Positions 51,478 through 61,831 of a stretch of DNA of 64,000 nt are shown here, one piece after another. Positions within the stretch are counted from its first letter, which is position 1. Every line of letters begins with the position of its first letter. Both the position numbers and the translations under genes were made by a program. Under the pieces are notes generated by a model that was not told the origin of the DNA, did no database searches, and saw only the letters and a program-made list of their open reading frames with translations. Source of the DNA: Georgenia satyanarayanai (lineage in GTDB: Bacteria > Actinomycetota > Actinomycetes > Actinomycetales > Actinomycetaceae); assembly GCF_900116375.1 (NCBI RefSeq), contig NZ_UETB01000002.1, positions 248,001 through 312,000 of the forward strand, written 5' to 3'.

Positions 51478-51851
51478 GGTCCCGGCTCCACCCAGGCCCG
51501 GGCGCTGGCCCGCGCCTCCAGCGTGCCGGCGCCCAGCACCCCGGGGGCGACCGCACGGGAGACGACGACCTCCACCCACGAGCCGTCGGTCTCGACGCTC
51601 ACCTCGGCGTCCGCGCCGGCGAGCTCACGGGCGACGGACGAGACGACGGCCGCCGACTCACCGATCGCCGCCGCACGGGCGGCAGCACGTGCGGCGTCGG
51701 CGCAGCGCACCTGCCCGAGGACGGCCGCTCCCAGGGTGCAGCACACGAGCAGCACCATGACGACGGCGGGCAGGACGAGCACCAGCTCCGCCGTCACCGC
51801 GCCCCGTTCGGCCCTGGGGCGTACCCGGAGACGTCCTGCCCCGCCGCCCAC
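51474..51851 (-). CDS. TadE-family pilus assembly protein
   Basis: A 125-residue protein. GAVTAELVLVLPAVVMVLLV is the TadE signature: Gly before the cleavage site, Glu five residues into the hydrophobic segment. A helical then beta-rich C-terminal part follows (ADAARAAARAAAIGES, SWVEVVVSRAVAPG). TadE pseudopilins assist Flp pilus assembly. GTG 51851 is 3 bases past the pilin stop, with AGGTGGG upstream. It overlaps the next gene by 4 bases. Confidence 0.8.
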   Translation of the reverse strand: MGGGAGRLRVRPRAERGAVTAELVLVLPAVVMVLLVCCTLGAAVLGQVRCADAARAAARAAAIGESAAVVSSVARELAGADAEVSVETDGSWVEVVVSRAVAPGVLGAGTLEARASARAWVEPGP

Positions 51852-51852
51852 G

Positions 51853-52062
51853 TCATCCCACCTGGAGGGCCTGGCGGATGATGCCGAGGAGGAAGCCCCG
51901 CACCTCGGCGCTGCGCAGGATGACGAGGAGCAGCCCGGCGAAGCCCGCCGCGGCAAGCGTGGCGATGGCGTACTCGGCGGTGGCCATACCGGCCTCGGCC
52001 GTCTGGCGAAGTGTCCGCAGGCGGGCCTGCAGCGACACACGTGCGGTTCGTGCCCAGCGCAT
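51853..52062 (-). CDS. Flp-type pilin, DUF4244 family
   Basis: A 69-residue prepilin. The N-terminus is basic (MRWARTARVSLQARLRTLRQ). EAGMATAEYAIATLAAAGFA follows, with the Gly/Glu-Tyr processing motif of Flp pilins. The hydrophobic helix ends VRGFLLGIIRQALQVG. It is the probable major subunit of the pilus made by this cluster. AAAGGA 9 bases before ATG 52062 gives it a better ribosome-binding site than its overlapping neighbours. A hairpin stands just upstream in the longest gap of the operon. Confidence 0.85.
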   Translation of the reverse strand: MRWARTARVSLQARLRTLRQTAEAGMATAEYAIATLAAAGFAGLLLVILRSAEVRGFLLGIIRQALQVG

Positions 52063-52083
52063 GATGGTTGTCCTTTCGTCGGT

Positions 52084-52102
52084 CCGGCTGCGAGTCAGCC
52101 GG
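52084..52102 (-). other. Hairpin in the leader of the pilin gene
   Basis: CCGGCTG (52084-52090) and CAGCCGG (52096-52102) pair perfectly around 5 bases, in the 127-base gap between tadC and the pilin gene. It lies about 22 bases before the pilin start. It may be an mRNA processing or stabilising structure that sets pilin level apart from the assembly genes. Confidence 0.35.
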
Positions 52103-52189
52103 TCCACCCACTGTGGGTCGCCTCCCGCACCCGCCGTCTGGACCGGTCCCGCTTCTGTGCACGGTGCTCTCGTGAGCCGGACCTGGGGT

Positions 52190-52738
52190 TCAGCGCGCCA
52201 GCAGGGACCCGACGCCCGAGAGCAGCACCGGAGCCATCGCGAGCAGGACGAATGCCGGCAGGAAGCACAGGCCCAGCGGCAGCACGAGGCGCGCACCGAG
52301 GCGCGCCGCGGCCTCCTGCGCCTCCTGGCGACGGCGGGAGCGGATCGAGGCGGCGGCCTGGCGCACGAGCGGGCACGGGTCCACGCCCTCGGTCCAGCCC
52401 GGCTCCAGGGCGCTCGCGAGGGGGCGGAGGACCGGCGGGCAGGGTTGCCACGCCTCCTGCCACGTGGCTCCCAGGCGCAGTGCCGTGGCCGCGGACCGCA
52501 GCTGCGCCGCGACCGGGTCGGGGGCCGTCGCCACGGCGAGGGCGGCCAGCGCCCCCGGGACGGAGGCCCCGGAGGCGAGGGCGACGTCGAGGAGGTCGAG
52601 GAGCACCACGGCGTCGGCCACGGCAGGGGTGCGCTGCTGCCGCCGTCGTCTCCCGCGTGCCGGGCGAGGGGCGCCGGGCCGCGTCAGCAGCCAGGGCACG
52701 ACGGCCAGCGCGGCCGCGAGCGCGAGAACGGCGCTCAC
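52190..52738 (-). CDS. tadC: TadC-like type II secretion F-domain protein
   Basis: A 182-residue membrane protein. A hydrophobic start (VLALAAALAVVPWLLTR) leads to the GspF/TadC cytosolic helical domain: AVVLLDLLDVALASGASVPGALAAL, then LRLGATWQEAW. Two C-terminal membrane segments follow (LVLPLGLCFLPAFVLLAMAPVLLSG). It is about half the length of full TadC, as in other actinobacterial clusters. GTG 52738 overlaps the tadB stop (GTGA). It ends before the pilin gene. Confidence 0.85.
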   Translation of the reverse strand: MSAVLALAAALAVVPWLLTRPGAPRPARGRRRRQQRTPAVADAVVLLDLLDVALASGASVPGALAALAVATAPDPVAAQLRSAATALRLGATWQEAWQPCPPVLRPLASALEPGWTEGVDPCPLVRQAAASIRSRRRQEAQEAAARLGARLVLPLGLCFLPAFVLLAMAPVLLSGVGSLLAR

Positions 52739-53460
52739 CGCTGCGCCGCCGCCCGCGAGCGCCGTCGCACCGCGTGCCCCGGTGCCTCCGCGGCGGTGAC
52801 GAGCGCGGTGGTCCACCGCCGCCCCGCGAGGAGCAGGAGCAGCCCGGTGAGCACGCTGGCGGTCCCCCAGCCACCGTCGGTCGCGGAGCCGAGCGGGTCG
52901 GCTCCGAGGCCGGCGCCGAGGAGCAGCCCCAGGAGCGGCAGCCCGGCCAGGATGCGCGCGGTGGAGCGTGGCCCGGCGAGGGCCACCTTCCGGGCGTCGT
53001 GTGCCTGCTCCGCCTCGGTCACCGTCACGGCGCAGCGGTCGAGCACCTCGGCCAGCGGGGAGCCGAGGGTGTGGGTGAGCCGGCTGGCAGCGACCACGGT
53101 CCGGACCGCGGCGGCAGCCGCAGGATCGCCAGCGCAGTGGGTGACGAGCCGGGCCAGCGCCGGCGGGACGCCGTCCTCGCCTCCGGCCGCGCCGCCCGGC
53201 CCGACGCCGTCGACCACCGCGGCCGGGCCGAGCAGCCGACCTACCGTCGTGGCCCACGCAGCCTCCGGGGTGGCGCCGGTCCGCAGCCGGCTCGCCACCT
53301 CGGTGACGACGACGGCGAGGTCCAGCCGCCGCACCCGCCGCCGTCCGCGCAGCAGGCGCCGGACCCGGCCCGCCCACGGCCCGTCCCGCACGCGCGGGGT
53401 CGGTCGTCCGGGAGCCCACGCGAGGGCGACGAGCACGGCCAGGAGGACGAGGAGGGTCAT
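52735..53460 (-). CDS. tadB: TadB-like type II secretion F-domain protein
   Basis: A 241-residue inner-membrane platform protein. It has an N-terminal membrane segment (TLLVLLAVLVALAWAPG), a cytosolic GspF-like helical domain (DLAVVVTEVASRLRTGATPEAAW ... LGSPLAEVLDRCAVTVTEAEQ), and C-terminal membrane helices (ILAGLPLLGLLLGAGLGADP, ASVLTGLLLLLAG). It pairs with TadC to form the platform driven by the TadA ATPase. Its start overlaps the tadA stop (ATGA). Confidence 0.85.
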   Translation of the reverse strand: MTLLVLLAVLVALAWAPGRPTPRVRDGPWAGRVRRLLRGRRRVRRLDLAVVVTEVASRLRTGATPEAAWATTVGRLLGPAAVVDGVGPGGAAGGEDGVPPALARLVTHCAGDPAAAAAVRTVVAASRLTHTLGSPLAEVLDRCAVTVTEAEQAHDARKVALAGPRSTARILAGLPLLGLLLGAGLGADPLGSATDGGWGTASVLTGLLLLLAGRRWTTALVTAAEAPGHAVRRRSRAAAQR

Positions 53461-54602
53461 GCCCGCTCCCGCTGGTCGAGCCGGTCCGCGAGCGCCGGCC
53501 ACGCGGGCCCCTCCCGCACCTCCCCGCGGGCGGTGACGCGCAGCGCGGTGTCGCACACGAGCTCCGGCCCGCGGCGGGCGAGCACGCCGACCTCCGTCAG
53601 CCTCCGCCCGCCCTCGGTGCGGGTGACGTGGAGGACGGCGTCCAGGGCGCTCACCGCCTGGACGGCGACGGCGTGCTCGCCGAGACCGGCGAGGGACCCC
53701 AGAGCGATGAGCCGGGCGGGCACGTCGGCCGGGGCGTTGGCGTGGACGGTGGCCCAGCCGCCGTCGTGCCCGGTGTTGAGGGCGCCGAGGACCTCGCGCA
53801 CCTCGGCGCCGCGGCACTCCCCGAGGACGAGGCGGTCGGGCCGCATCCGCATGGCCGCCCGGACCAGCTCGGCCATCTCGACGCCGCCGGCCCGTTGGAC
53901 GTTGGCCCGGCGCACCTGGAGGTGGACCACGTGCGGGTGGTCCGGCCGCAGCTCGACTGCCTCCTCGATGCACACGATGCGCTCGTGCGGGCCCACGGTG
54001 GACAGCAGCGCAGCAAGGAGCGTCGTCTTGCCCGCCCCGGCGGCGCCGCTGACGAGGACGTTGGCGCGCGTGGTGACCAGGCCCCGCAGGACGTCGGCGA
54101 GCGGCGGCGCGACGGTGCCACCGGCGACGAGCTCCTCGACGGTCAGCGCCCGCCCGCGCTGGGTGCGCAGGCTGATGAGCGTGCCGTCGGCGGAGACGGG
54201 TGGCAGCACCGCGTGGAGGCGGGTGCCGTCGGGCAGCGCACCGTCGACCACCGGGCACGCCTCGTCGAGCCGCTGCCCGCACGCCGCCGCCAGCCTCGTG
54301 GCCAGCGCCCGGACCTCGGCCTCACCGCCGAGCTCGAGCAGCACGGGCACCAGCCCCCGGCCGCGGTCGGCCCACACGCCCCGCGCCCCGTTGACGAGGA
54401 CGTCCGTCACGAGCGGGTCCTCGAGGAGGTCCTGCAGCTCACCGGCACCCACGAGCGCGGCCCGGGCGCGGGAGTCGAGCTCGAGCAGCGCCCGCCACCC
54501 CTGCACAGCCGAGCCCGCGACGACGGCGGCGCTCACCGTCGCGCCGTCGGCCTCGCCCCCGCCGCGGGCCACGGCCGCGCGGACGTCGGCCACCGTGGTC
54601 AC
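53457..54602 (-). CDS. tadA: Pilus assembly ATPase TadA/CpaF
   Basis: A 381-residue secretion ATPase. The N-terminal domain includes LLEDPLVTDVLVNGARGVW, the CpaF signature. Walker A is VSGAAGAGKTTLLAALL, the Asp box/Walker B region IVCIEEAVELRPDHPH then MRPDRLVLGECRGAEV, and the His box GHDGGWATVHANAPADV. It powers pilin extrusion and perhaps retraction. GTG 54602 overlaps the upstream stop (GTGA). All catalytic motifs are intact. Confidence 0.93.
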   Translation of the reverse strand: MTTVADVRAAVARGGGEADGATVSAAVVAGSAVQGWRALLELDSRARAALVGAGELQDLLEDPLVTDVLVNGARGVWADRGRGLVPVLLELGGEAEVRALATRLAAACGQRLDEACPVVDGALPDGTRLHAVLPPVSADGTLISLRTQRGRALTVEELVAGGTVAPPLADVLRGLVTTRANVLVSGAAGAGKTTLLAALLSTVGPHERIVCIEEAVELRPDHPHVVHLQVRRANVQRAGGVEMAELVRAAMRMRPDRLVLGECRGAEVREVLGALNTGHDGGWATVHANAPADVPARLIALGSLAGLGEHAVAVQAVSALDAVLHVTRTEGGRRLTEVGVLARRGPELVCDTALRVTARGEVREGPAWPALADRLDQRERA

Positions 54603-55588
54603 GGGCCCAGCCCCACCGTCCGCAGCAGGCGGCGCCCGGTGGCGAGGAGCGGCCCCCGTCGCTGGTCGCCCGGGGACAGGCCGCGCTCGACACCGGCGGT
54701 GAACGCCCGCTCGGGGCGGAGCACCGCGGCGAGCGGGCGCCCGCACACGTCGGCGACGTCCTCGGGCAGCAGGGTGCCCGCCGCCGGTCCGCGCACCACC
54801 AGCCGTACCTCACCGAGGACGCCCACCGCCGCCGCGGCAGCAGCGGCCGCCCGGGTGTCGCAGGCGGTGAGCAGGACCGTCTCGTCGCACAGCGCCAGCC
54901 ACTCCCGGTCCGCGCCCGGCGCCAGCACCGCGCGGGGCAGGTCGAGGAGGACGGCGTCGGCCGCCCTGGTCAGCGCGCCGACGGCGTCGAGCGCCACCGG
55001 GTGCCCGCCGGCCACACCCCCGCGGACGTCCGAGGAGAGCACCCGCACACCGAGCCACTGGGGCAGCGCGGCCATGAGCCGGTCCGGTGGGAAGCCGCCA
55101 CGCTCGGCGAGGACGTCGCACCATCGCGGGCCGGGGTCGTGCTCGACCCCGAGGAGCACCTCGAGCCCTCCGCCCGCGGGGTCGAGGTCGACCAGCGCCG
55201 TCGTCCGCCCGGCGTCCACCGCCAGCCGCGCGAGCACGGCACCGAGCGCGGAGGTCCCCACCCCGCCGACGGCGCCCACGACCCCGACCACCCGAGCGCG
55301 GCGGGGTGCGGCCGCGCGGCTGAGCGCGTCGAGCACCACCTCGGCGTCCGCGGGCAGGTGCAGCCCGCCGTCACCGAGCTCGAGCACCTCCCCGGCAGCC
55401 GCGGTCCCACGCCAGGCCGGGCCGGCTGCGTCACCGCGGTCGTCGAGGAGCACCGCCGCCACCGCCGGCGGATCGCTGCCGGGCGGGCGCACGTCCAGCT
55501 CCACGCCCGCGAGGACGCACAGTCGCCGCACCCGCTCGATGACGTGCCGGTCCCCCGAGCGGAGCACCGCCCGTACCGCTGCCTCCAT
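54599..55588 (-). CDS. Septum-site-determining-like / TadZ-CpaE-type MinD-family protein
   Basis: A 329-residue protein heading the tad operon. It has an atypical receiver-like N-terminus (VIERVRRLCVLAGVELDV) and a MinD/ParA-like ATPase part (VVGVVGAVGGVGTSALGAVL, ALVDLDPAGGGLEVLLG, AVLLDLPRAVL). The P-loop lacks the usual GKT lysine (GGVGTSALG), so ATP hydrolysis may be impaired. In Mycobacterium the equivalent is Ssd. It probably localises the pilus machinery. ATG 55588 has GAGGAGG about 7 bases upstream, with nothing overlapping before it, so the operon promoter lies in 55589-55699. Confidence 0.82.
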   Translation of the reverse strand: MEAAVRAVLRSGDRHVIERVRRLCVLAGVELDVRPPGSDPPAVAAVLLDDRGDAAGPAWRGTAAAGEVLELGDGGLHLPADAEVVLDALSRAAAPRRARVVGVVGAVGGVGTSALGAVLARLAVDAGRTTALVDLDPAGGGLEVLLGVEHDPGPRWCDVLAERGGFPPDRLMAALPQWLGVRVLSSDVRGGVAGGHPVALDAVGALTRAADAVLLDLPRAVLAPGADREWLALCDETVLLTACDTRAAAAAAAAVGVLGEVRLVVRGPAAGTLLPEDVADVCGRPLAAVLRPERAFTAGVERGLSPGDQRRGPLLATGRRLLRTVGLGP

Positions 55589-55699
55589 GCTCGCCCTCCT
55601 CTCACCTCGAGGATGACGAAGCCGGGGCACGTCGGGGCGGGCACGGCCCTCGGCTGGGGAGGAGTCGCCCGCGAGCCGGCCCTGGGGACCGGCGGTGGC

Positions 55700-55852
55700 T
55701 CAGCGCCGGGGCGCTCGGGAGGGGCCGGGCCTGCCCGCGGGAGCGTCGTCGTCCTCGAGGGGGTGCTTGGCGAGGAAGACGATGGCGACGGTGAGACCGC
55801 CCCAGATGATGAGCATGGCGAGCAGCATGAAGACGATCGCGAGGGGGGTCAT
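55700..55852 (-). CDS. metS: Methionine/alanine importer small subunit MetS
   Basis: A 50-residue protein: TPLAIVFMLLAMLIIWGGL starts its single membrane helix, followed by AIVFLAKHPLEDDD and a basic proline-rich tail. This is the MetS pattern described with the NSS transporter MetP in corynebacteria. Its ATG overlaps the stop of the transporter gene (ATGA), so the two subunits are coupled. Confidence 0.88.
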   Translation of the reverse strand: MTPLAIVFMLLAMLIIWGGLTVAIVFLAKHPLEDDDAPAGRPGPSRAPRR

Positions 55853-57393
55853 CGCCGGGCCTCCTGGGACGCTGACAGCGGTTCGGGGGTGAAGTCGTCG
55901 ACGGGGCGGCGCCACGGGATGAGGGTGTACACGAGAGCGGCGACGGCCATGAGGGCGAGCGTGCCCCACCCGGCGATGTTGAGGAAGGCCAACGGGTAGT
56001 CCTCGTACCGCTCGCCGAGGAGGGTGCTCAGGCTCGTCACGAGCATCACGGTCAGCGCGATGGGGACGATCGCCCCGACGAGCACGCTCCACCAGCGGCC
56101 CACGTGACCGGTCGACACGGCGTTGAGGTGGGCGCGCAGCTCGGGCAGCCTACGGGCGCCCAGCGTGACGATGACGCAGGTGGCGATCGCGGAGAGGACG
56201 ACGCCCACCTCGTTCGTGTACTTGTCCACGGTGTCCAGCACGGCCAGGCCGGAGGTCGAGGAGTACAGCGCGAGCGAGATGACCGCCGCGAGGCCACCGA
56301 TGAGCAGGGAGACCTGGACGCGGCTGAGCCCGAACTTCTCCTGGAAGGCCGCCGAGACGACCTGGAGGATCGAGATGAGGGAGGTGAAACCCGCGAGCGC
56401 GAGCGAGGTGAAGAAGAGGATCCCGAAGATCGGTCCCCCGGGCATCATCGAGACGATCTGCGGGAAGGTCGCGAAGCTGAGCATCGGACCGGTGAGGTTC
56501 TCCAGCTCGCCCACCGCCACGCCCTGCTGGGCGGCCATGAAGCCGAGGGTCGCGAAGACGCCGATGCCGGCGAGGAGCTCGAAGGAGGAGTTCGCGAAGG
56601 CGACGACGTACCCGGTGGGGGCGACGTTCGACCGCCGCTTGAGGTAGCTCGAGTACGTGATCATGATGCCGAAGGCGATCGACAGCGAGAAGAAGATCTG
56701 GCTGTAGGCGGCGATCCACACGTTCGGGTCGCCCAGCGCCTCCCAGTTCGGGGTGAAGAACGCGGTGAGCCCGTCGGCGGCGCCCTCGAGGAACAGGGCC
56801 CGCACGACCATGATGAGGAAGAGGACGGCGAGCAGCGGGATGAAGATCCTGTTCGCCCGCTCCAGCCCGCGCTGGACGCCGAGCGCGAGGACGGCGAGGA
56901 CGACGAGCCACAGCACGAGCATCGGCCAGAAGATCCCGCCGACGTAGTCGGTGCTCAGGCCGGCGCCGCTGTACCGGAGGAAGTCACCGGTGAAGAAGGC
57001 CGCAGGGTCCTCGCCCCAGGCCATGTCGACGGAGAAGCCGATGTACCTGATCGCCCACACGACGATCACGGTGTAGTAGGTGGCGATGATGAAGGAGATG
57101 GCCACCTGGAACCATCCGAGCGGCTCGAAGCCCTTCCCCAGCCGCCGGAACACCGCCGGCGCCGAGCCGCGGAAGCGGTGCCCGAGGGAGTAGTCGAGCA
57201 GGAGGATCGGCACACCTGCCGTGAGCAGGGCGACGAGGTAGGGGACGAGGAAGGCGCCGCCGCCGTTCTCGTAGGCCACACCGGGGAACCGCCAGATGTT
57301 CCCCAGGCCGACCGCCGATCCGACCGCGGCCAGGATGAAGCCGTACTGGCCGGTCCACTGCTCACGTTCGGGTGCCGCTGTCCGCTCTGCCAT
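55849..57393 (-). CDS. metP: Sodium-dependent amino-acid transporter, NSS family (MetP)
   Basis: A 514-residue protein with about 12 membrane segments. The Na+/substrate site of helix 1 is AVGSAVGLGNIWRFPGVAYE, followed by NGGGAFLVPYLVAL. The helix 5-7 region includes SQIFFSLSIAFGIMITYSSY, and helix 8 SLALAGFTSLISIL. In Corynebacterium MetPS imports methionine and alanine with Na+. The coupled metS gene supports that substrate range. It is divergent from the HAD hydrolase gene across 154 bases. Confidence 0.92.
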   Translation of the reverse strand: MAERTAAPEREQWTGQYGFILAAVGSAVGLGNIWRFPGVAYENGGGAFLVPYLVALLTAGVPILLLDYSLGHRFRGSAPAVFRRLGKGFEPLGWFQVAISFIIATYYTVIVVWAIRYIGFSVDMAWGEDPAAFFTGDFLRYSGAGLSTDYVGGIFWPMLVLWLVVLAVLALGVQRGLERANRIFIPLLAVLFLIMVVRALFLEGAADGLTAFFTPNWEALGDPNVWIAAYSQIFFSLSIAFGIMITYSSYLKRRSNVAPTGYVVAFANSSFELLAGIGVFATLGFMAAQQGVAVGELENLTGPMLSFATFPQIVSMMPGGPIFGILFFTSLALAGFTSLISILQVVSAAFQEKFGLSRVQVSLLIGGLAAVISLALYSSTSGLAVLDTVDKYTNEVGVVLSAIATCVIVTLGARRLPELRAHLNAVSTGHVGRWWSVLVGAIVPIALTVMLVTSLSTLLGERYEDYPLAFLNIAGWGTLALMAVAALVYTLIPWRRPVDDFTPEPLSASQEARR

Positions 57394-57547
57394 CGGGTCC
57401 CCTCGTCGTCAGGCCACCGGCGTCGGTGGTGCCGCGCAATCTAGCCCTCCCGCTCGGGCGACGACGAGCGCACGTCTCACCTGTCGGACAGACTCTCCTC
57501 GGGGCGCCCGCGGACCGGGCCGTTAGGGTCGGGGCAGGAGGTTCTTC

Positions 57548-58336
57548 GTGCCACACACTTCCCCGGGACGTCCGGCGGCGTTCTTCGACCTCGACAAGAC
57601 CGTCATCGCCGGCTCCTCGTCCCTCGCGCTGTCCAAGGCGTTCTACGCCGCCGGGCTGCTCACCCGCGCCGGGGCGCTGCGCGGCCTGTACGCCCAGCTC
57701 GGCTACCTCTCCTTCGGGGCCGACCACGACCAGACCGAGCGCATGAAGGAGCGCCTGGCACGTGTCTCCCTCGGCTGGGACGCGGCGCGCACCGAGGCCG
57801 TGGCTGCCGCGGCGGTCGACACGCACGTGCGTCCGGTCGTCTACCGGGAGGCGCTCGAGCTCATCGCCGAGCACCGGGCGGCGGGTGAGGACGTCGTCGT
57901 CGTCTCGGCGTCGAGCGAGGTCGTCGTGCGCCCGATCGGGGAGCTGCTCGGTGCCGACCACGTCATCGCCACCCGGCCCGTCGTCACCGACGGCCGCTTC
58001 ACCGACCAGCTCGAGTTCTACGCCTACGGGCCGACGAAGGCGACGGCGATCCGCGAGCTCGCCCGCGAGCGCGGCTACGACCTCACCGCCAGCACCGCCT
58101 ACAGCGACTCCGTCACCGACCTGCCGATGCTCGAGGCGGTGGGCAACCCGGTGGCCGTCAACCCGGACCGTGCCCTGCGCCGCCACGCGATCGCCCAGGG
58201 CTGGCTCGTGCGCGACTTCACCCGCCCGGTGCCGGTCCGACCACGTCGCCGGCCGGGCGCGCCGGCGGCGGTGGCCATGGGGACCGTCCTCCTCGCCGCC
58301 CTCGCGTGGCGGACGTGGCGGCGCACCGCGCGCTGA
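57548..58336 (+). CDS. HAD-IB family hydrolase, SerB-like, with a C-terminal membrane anchor
   Basis: A 262-residue phosphatase. Motif I is AAFFDLDKTVIAGSSSLAL, motif II VVVVSASSEVVV, motif III Lys in PTKATAIREL, and motif IV YSDSVTDLPMLEAVG. Residues ~235-258 are hydrophobic (APAAVAMGTVLLAALAWRTW) and end in Arg, suggesting a tail anchor. Homologues may hydrolyse phosphoserine or lysophosphatidic acid; substrate is unknown. A mycobacterial counterpart beside ssd is recalled, matching its place here. GGAGG precedes GTG 57548. Confidence 0.85.
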   Translation: MPHTSPGRPAAFFDLDKTVIAGSSSLALSKAFYAAGLLTRAGALRGLYAQLGYLSFGADHDQTERMKERLARVSLGWDAARTEAVAAAAVDTHVRPVVYREALELIAEHRAAGEDVVVVSASSEVVVRPIGELLGADHVIATRPVVTDGRFTDQLEFYAYGPTKATAIRELARERGYDLTASTAYSDSVTDLPMLEAVGNPVAVNPDRALRRHAIAQGWLVRDFTRPVPVRPRRRPGAPAAVAMGTVLLAALAWRTWRRTAR

Positions 58337-58405
58337 CCGGCGCGCCGCCCCCTGCCCGGCGTTCACGCCTCGCTACGTTGAGGACCGCAGACCCGAGGAG
58401 GCGAC

Positions 58406-59566
<1,161 letters not shown>

Positions 59567-59575
59567 GCGCACGTC

Positions 59576-59612
59576 AACGGGCCGGCCACGGGACTCCCGC
59601 GACCGGCCCGTT
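59576..59612 (+). terminator. Terminator hairpin before acs
   Basis: AACGGGCCGG (59576-59585) and CCGGCCCGTT (59603-59612) pair over 10 bp, and the inner bases can extend the fold. It lies 10 bases after the membrane protein stop. The following ~230 bases to acs hold a -10-like TACATT at 59761. Confidence 0.6.
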
Positions 59613-59842
59613 GCTCCGTCCGTCGGCGGCCGGCGCCCCGCTCTCGCGCCGGTCCCGGCCCCGTGACCCCCGGTGGGGTGCCCCGAAGCATCCCCACGCC
59701 TGCCCGTCCCGCCCGCCGCCGGCGTCCTGGTCGCCGCGCCCGTCGACGCCGCACGGACGGTACATTCGGGGACGTGCGCCGATGTGATCCCGGCCATACG
59801 GGGGCACGGCAATGGCAACGAACGACGTCGTCCGGAGGAATC

Positions 59843-61831
59843 ATGGCTGACCACACCAGCGCTGACGCAGCGGCAGGCGGACTGGAGAACCTGCTCGTCG
59901 AGGAGCGCCGCTTCCCGCCGAGCCCCGAGTTCGCCGCCCAGGCGAACGCGACCGCGGAGCTCTACGACCGGGCCGCGGCCGACCGCCTCGGGTTCTGGGC
60001 CGAGCAGGCCCGCGAGCTGCTCACCTGGTCCACGGACTTCTCCGAGGTCCTCGACTGGTCCGACGCGCCACGCGCGCGCTGGTTCGGTGACGGCCGGCTC
60101 AACGCCGCCTACAACGCCGTGGACCGGCACGTCGAGGCCGGCAACGGCGAGCGCGTGGCCATCCACTGGGAGGGCGAGCAGGGCGACACCCGCACGATCA
60201 CCTACGCACAGCTGCGCGACGAGGTGGCTCGCGCCGCCGCGGCCCTCGCCGAGCTCGGCGTGCAGACCGGTGACCGCGTGGCGATCTACCTGCCGATGAT
60301 CCCCGAGGCCGTCGTCGCGATGCTCGCCTGCGCGCGCATCGGCGCCCCGCACTCCGTCGTCTTCGGCGGCTTCTCCGCCGAGGCGCTGCACACCCGCATC
60401 AACGACGCGTCGGCGAAGGTCGTCATCACCGCCGACGGCGGCTACCGGCGCGGCAAGGCGAGCGCCCTCAAGCCCGCCGTCGACGACGCCCTCGCCAGCG
60501 GTGACACGCCGGTGGAGAAGGTCCTCGTCGTCCGGCGCACCGGGCAGGACGTGGCCTGGACCGAGGGCCGCGACGTGTGGTGGGACGAGGTCGTCCCCCG
60601 CCAGGACACCGACTTCGCGCCCGTGGACGTCGAGGCCGAGCACCCGCTGTTCATCCTCTACACCTCCGGCACCACCGGGAAGCCCAAGGGCATCTTCCAC
60701 ACGACCGGCGGGTACCTCGCCCAGTCCGCGTACACCCACCGCAACGTCTTCGACCTCAAGCCGGAGACCGACGTCTACTGGTGCACCGCGGACATCGGCT
60801 GGGTCACCGGGCACACGTACGTCACCTACGGCCCGCTCGTCAACGGCGCCACCCAGGTGATGTACGAGGGCACGCCCGACACCCCGCACAAGGGCCGCTG
60901 GTGGGAGATCGTCGAGAAGTACAAGGTCACGCTCCTCTACACCGCGCCCACCGCGATCCGCACGTGCATGAAGTGGGGCGAGGAGGAGCCGGGCCGCTTC
61001 GACCTGTCCTCCCTGCGCGTGCTCGGCTCGGTCGGTGAGCCGATCAACCCCGAGGCGTGGGTCTGGTACCGCCGCGTCATCGGCGGTGACCGCACCCCCG
61101 TCGTCGACACGTGGTGGCAGACGGAGACGGGCGCGATCATGATCTCCCCGCTGCCCGGCGTCACCGCCGCCAAGCCCGGCTCCGCCCAGACGCCGCTGCC
61201 CGGCATCAGCGCCGACGTCGTCGACGAGCAGGGCGAGCCCGTCCCCGCGGGCTCGGGCGGCTACCTCGTCCTCACCGAGCCGTGGCCGGCCATGCTGCGC
61301 GGCATCTGGGGAGACGAGCAGCGCTTCCACGACACGTACTGGTCCCGCTTCCCCGGCATCTACTTCGCCGGCGACGGCGCCAAGAAGGACGAGGACGGCG
61401 ACCTGTGGGTCCTCGGCCGCGTGGACGACGTCATGAACGTCTCGGGCCACCGCCTCTCGACGACGGAGATCGAGTCCGCGCTCGTCTCCCACCCCACGGT
61501 GGCCGAGGCCGCCGTCGTCGGGGCCAGCGACGACACGACCGGCCAGGCCGTCGTCGCCTTCGTCATCCTGCGTGGCGAGGCGGCCGCAGCCGCCAGCGAG
61601 GCGAGCGCCGAGGACCACATCGCCGAGCTGCGGGCGCACGTGGCCAAGGAGATCGGGCCGATCGCCAAGCCGCGCTCGATCCTCGTCGTCCCCGAGCTCC
61701 CCAAGACCCGCTCCGGCAAGATCATGCGCCGTCTCCTGCGCGACGTCGCCGAGAACCGCCAGGTCGGCGACGTGACGACCCTGGCCGACTCGACAGTCAT
61801 GGCCCAGATCAGCGCCGGCATGCAGAAGTAG
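59843..61831 (+). CDS. acs: Acetate-CoA ligase (acetyl-CoA synthetase)
   Basis: A 662-residue adenylate-forming enzyme that activates acetate to acetyl-CoA. The N-terminal ACS domain ([20 protein letters not shown]) is followed by [15 protein letters not shown] and the P-loop [30 protein letters not shown], then [19 protein letters not shown] at the hinge, complete the core. The acetylation-site lysine lies in the C-terminal [13 protein letters not shown]. Length is standard. CGGAGGAA precedes ATG 59843. Its last codons and TAG stop are the first unit of a 21-bp tandem repeat. Confidence 0.96.
   Translation: MADHTSADAAAGGLENLLVEERRFPPSPEFAAQANATAELYDRAAADRLGFWAEQARELLTWSTDFSEVLDWSDAPRARWFGDGRLNAAYNAVDRHVEAGNGERVAIHWEGEQGDTRTITYAQLRDEVARAAAALAELGVQTGDRVAIYLPMIPEAVVAMLACARIGAPHSVVFGGFSAEALHTRINDASAKVVITADGGYRRGKASALKPAVDDALASGDTPVEKVLVVRRTGQDVAWTEGRDVWWDEVVPRQDTDFAPVDVEAEHPLFILYTSGTTGKPKGIFHTTGGYLAQSAYTHRNVFDLKPETDVYWCTADIGWVTGHTYVTYGPLVNGATQVMYEGTPDTPHKGRWWEIVEKYKVTLLYTAPTAIRTCMKWGEEEPGRFDLSSLRVLGSVGEPINPEAWVWYRRVIGGDRTPVVDTWWQTETGAIMISPLPGVTAAKPGSAQTPLPGISADVVDEQGEPVPAGSGGYLVLTEPWPAMLRGIWGDEQRFHDTYWSRFPGIYFAGDGAKKDEDGDLWVLGRVDDVMNVSGHRLSTTEIESALVSHPTVAEAAVVGASDDTTGQAVVAFVILRGEAAAAASEASAEDHIAELRAHVAKEIGPIAKPRSILVVPELPKTRSGKIMRRLLRDVAENRQVGDVTTLADSTVMAQISAGMQK

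Noticed and set aside
59783-59800. CRP site upstream of acs
   Set aside because: Only one half (TGTGA at 59783-59787) is present; the other half does not match TCACA.
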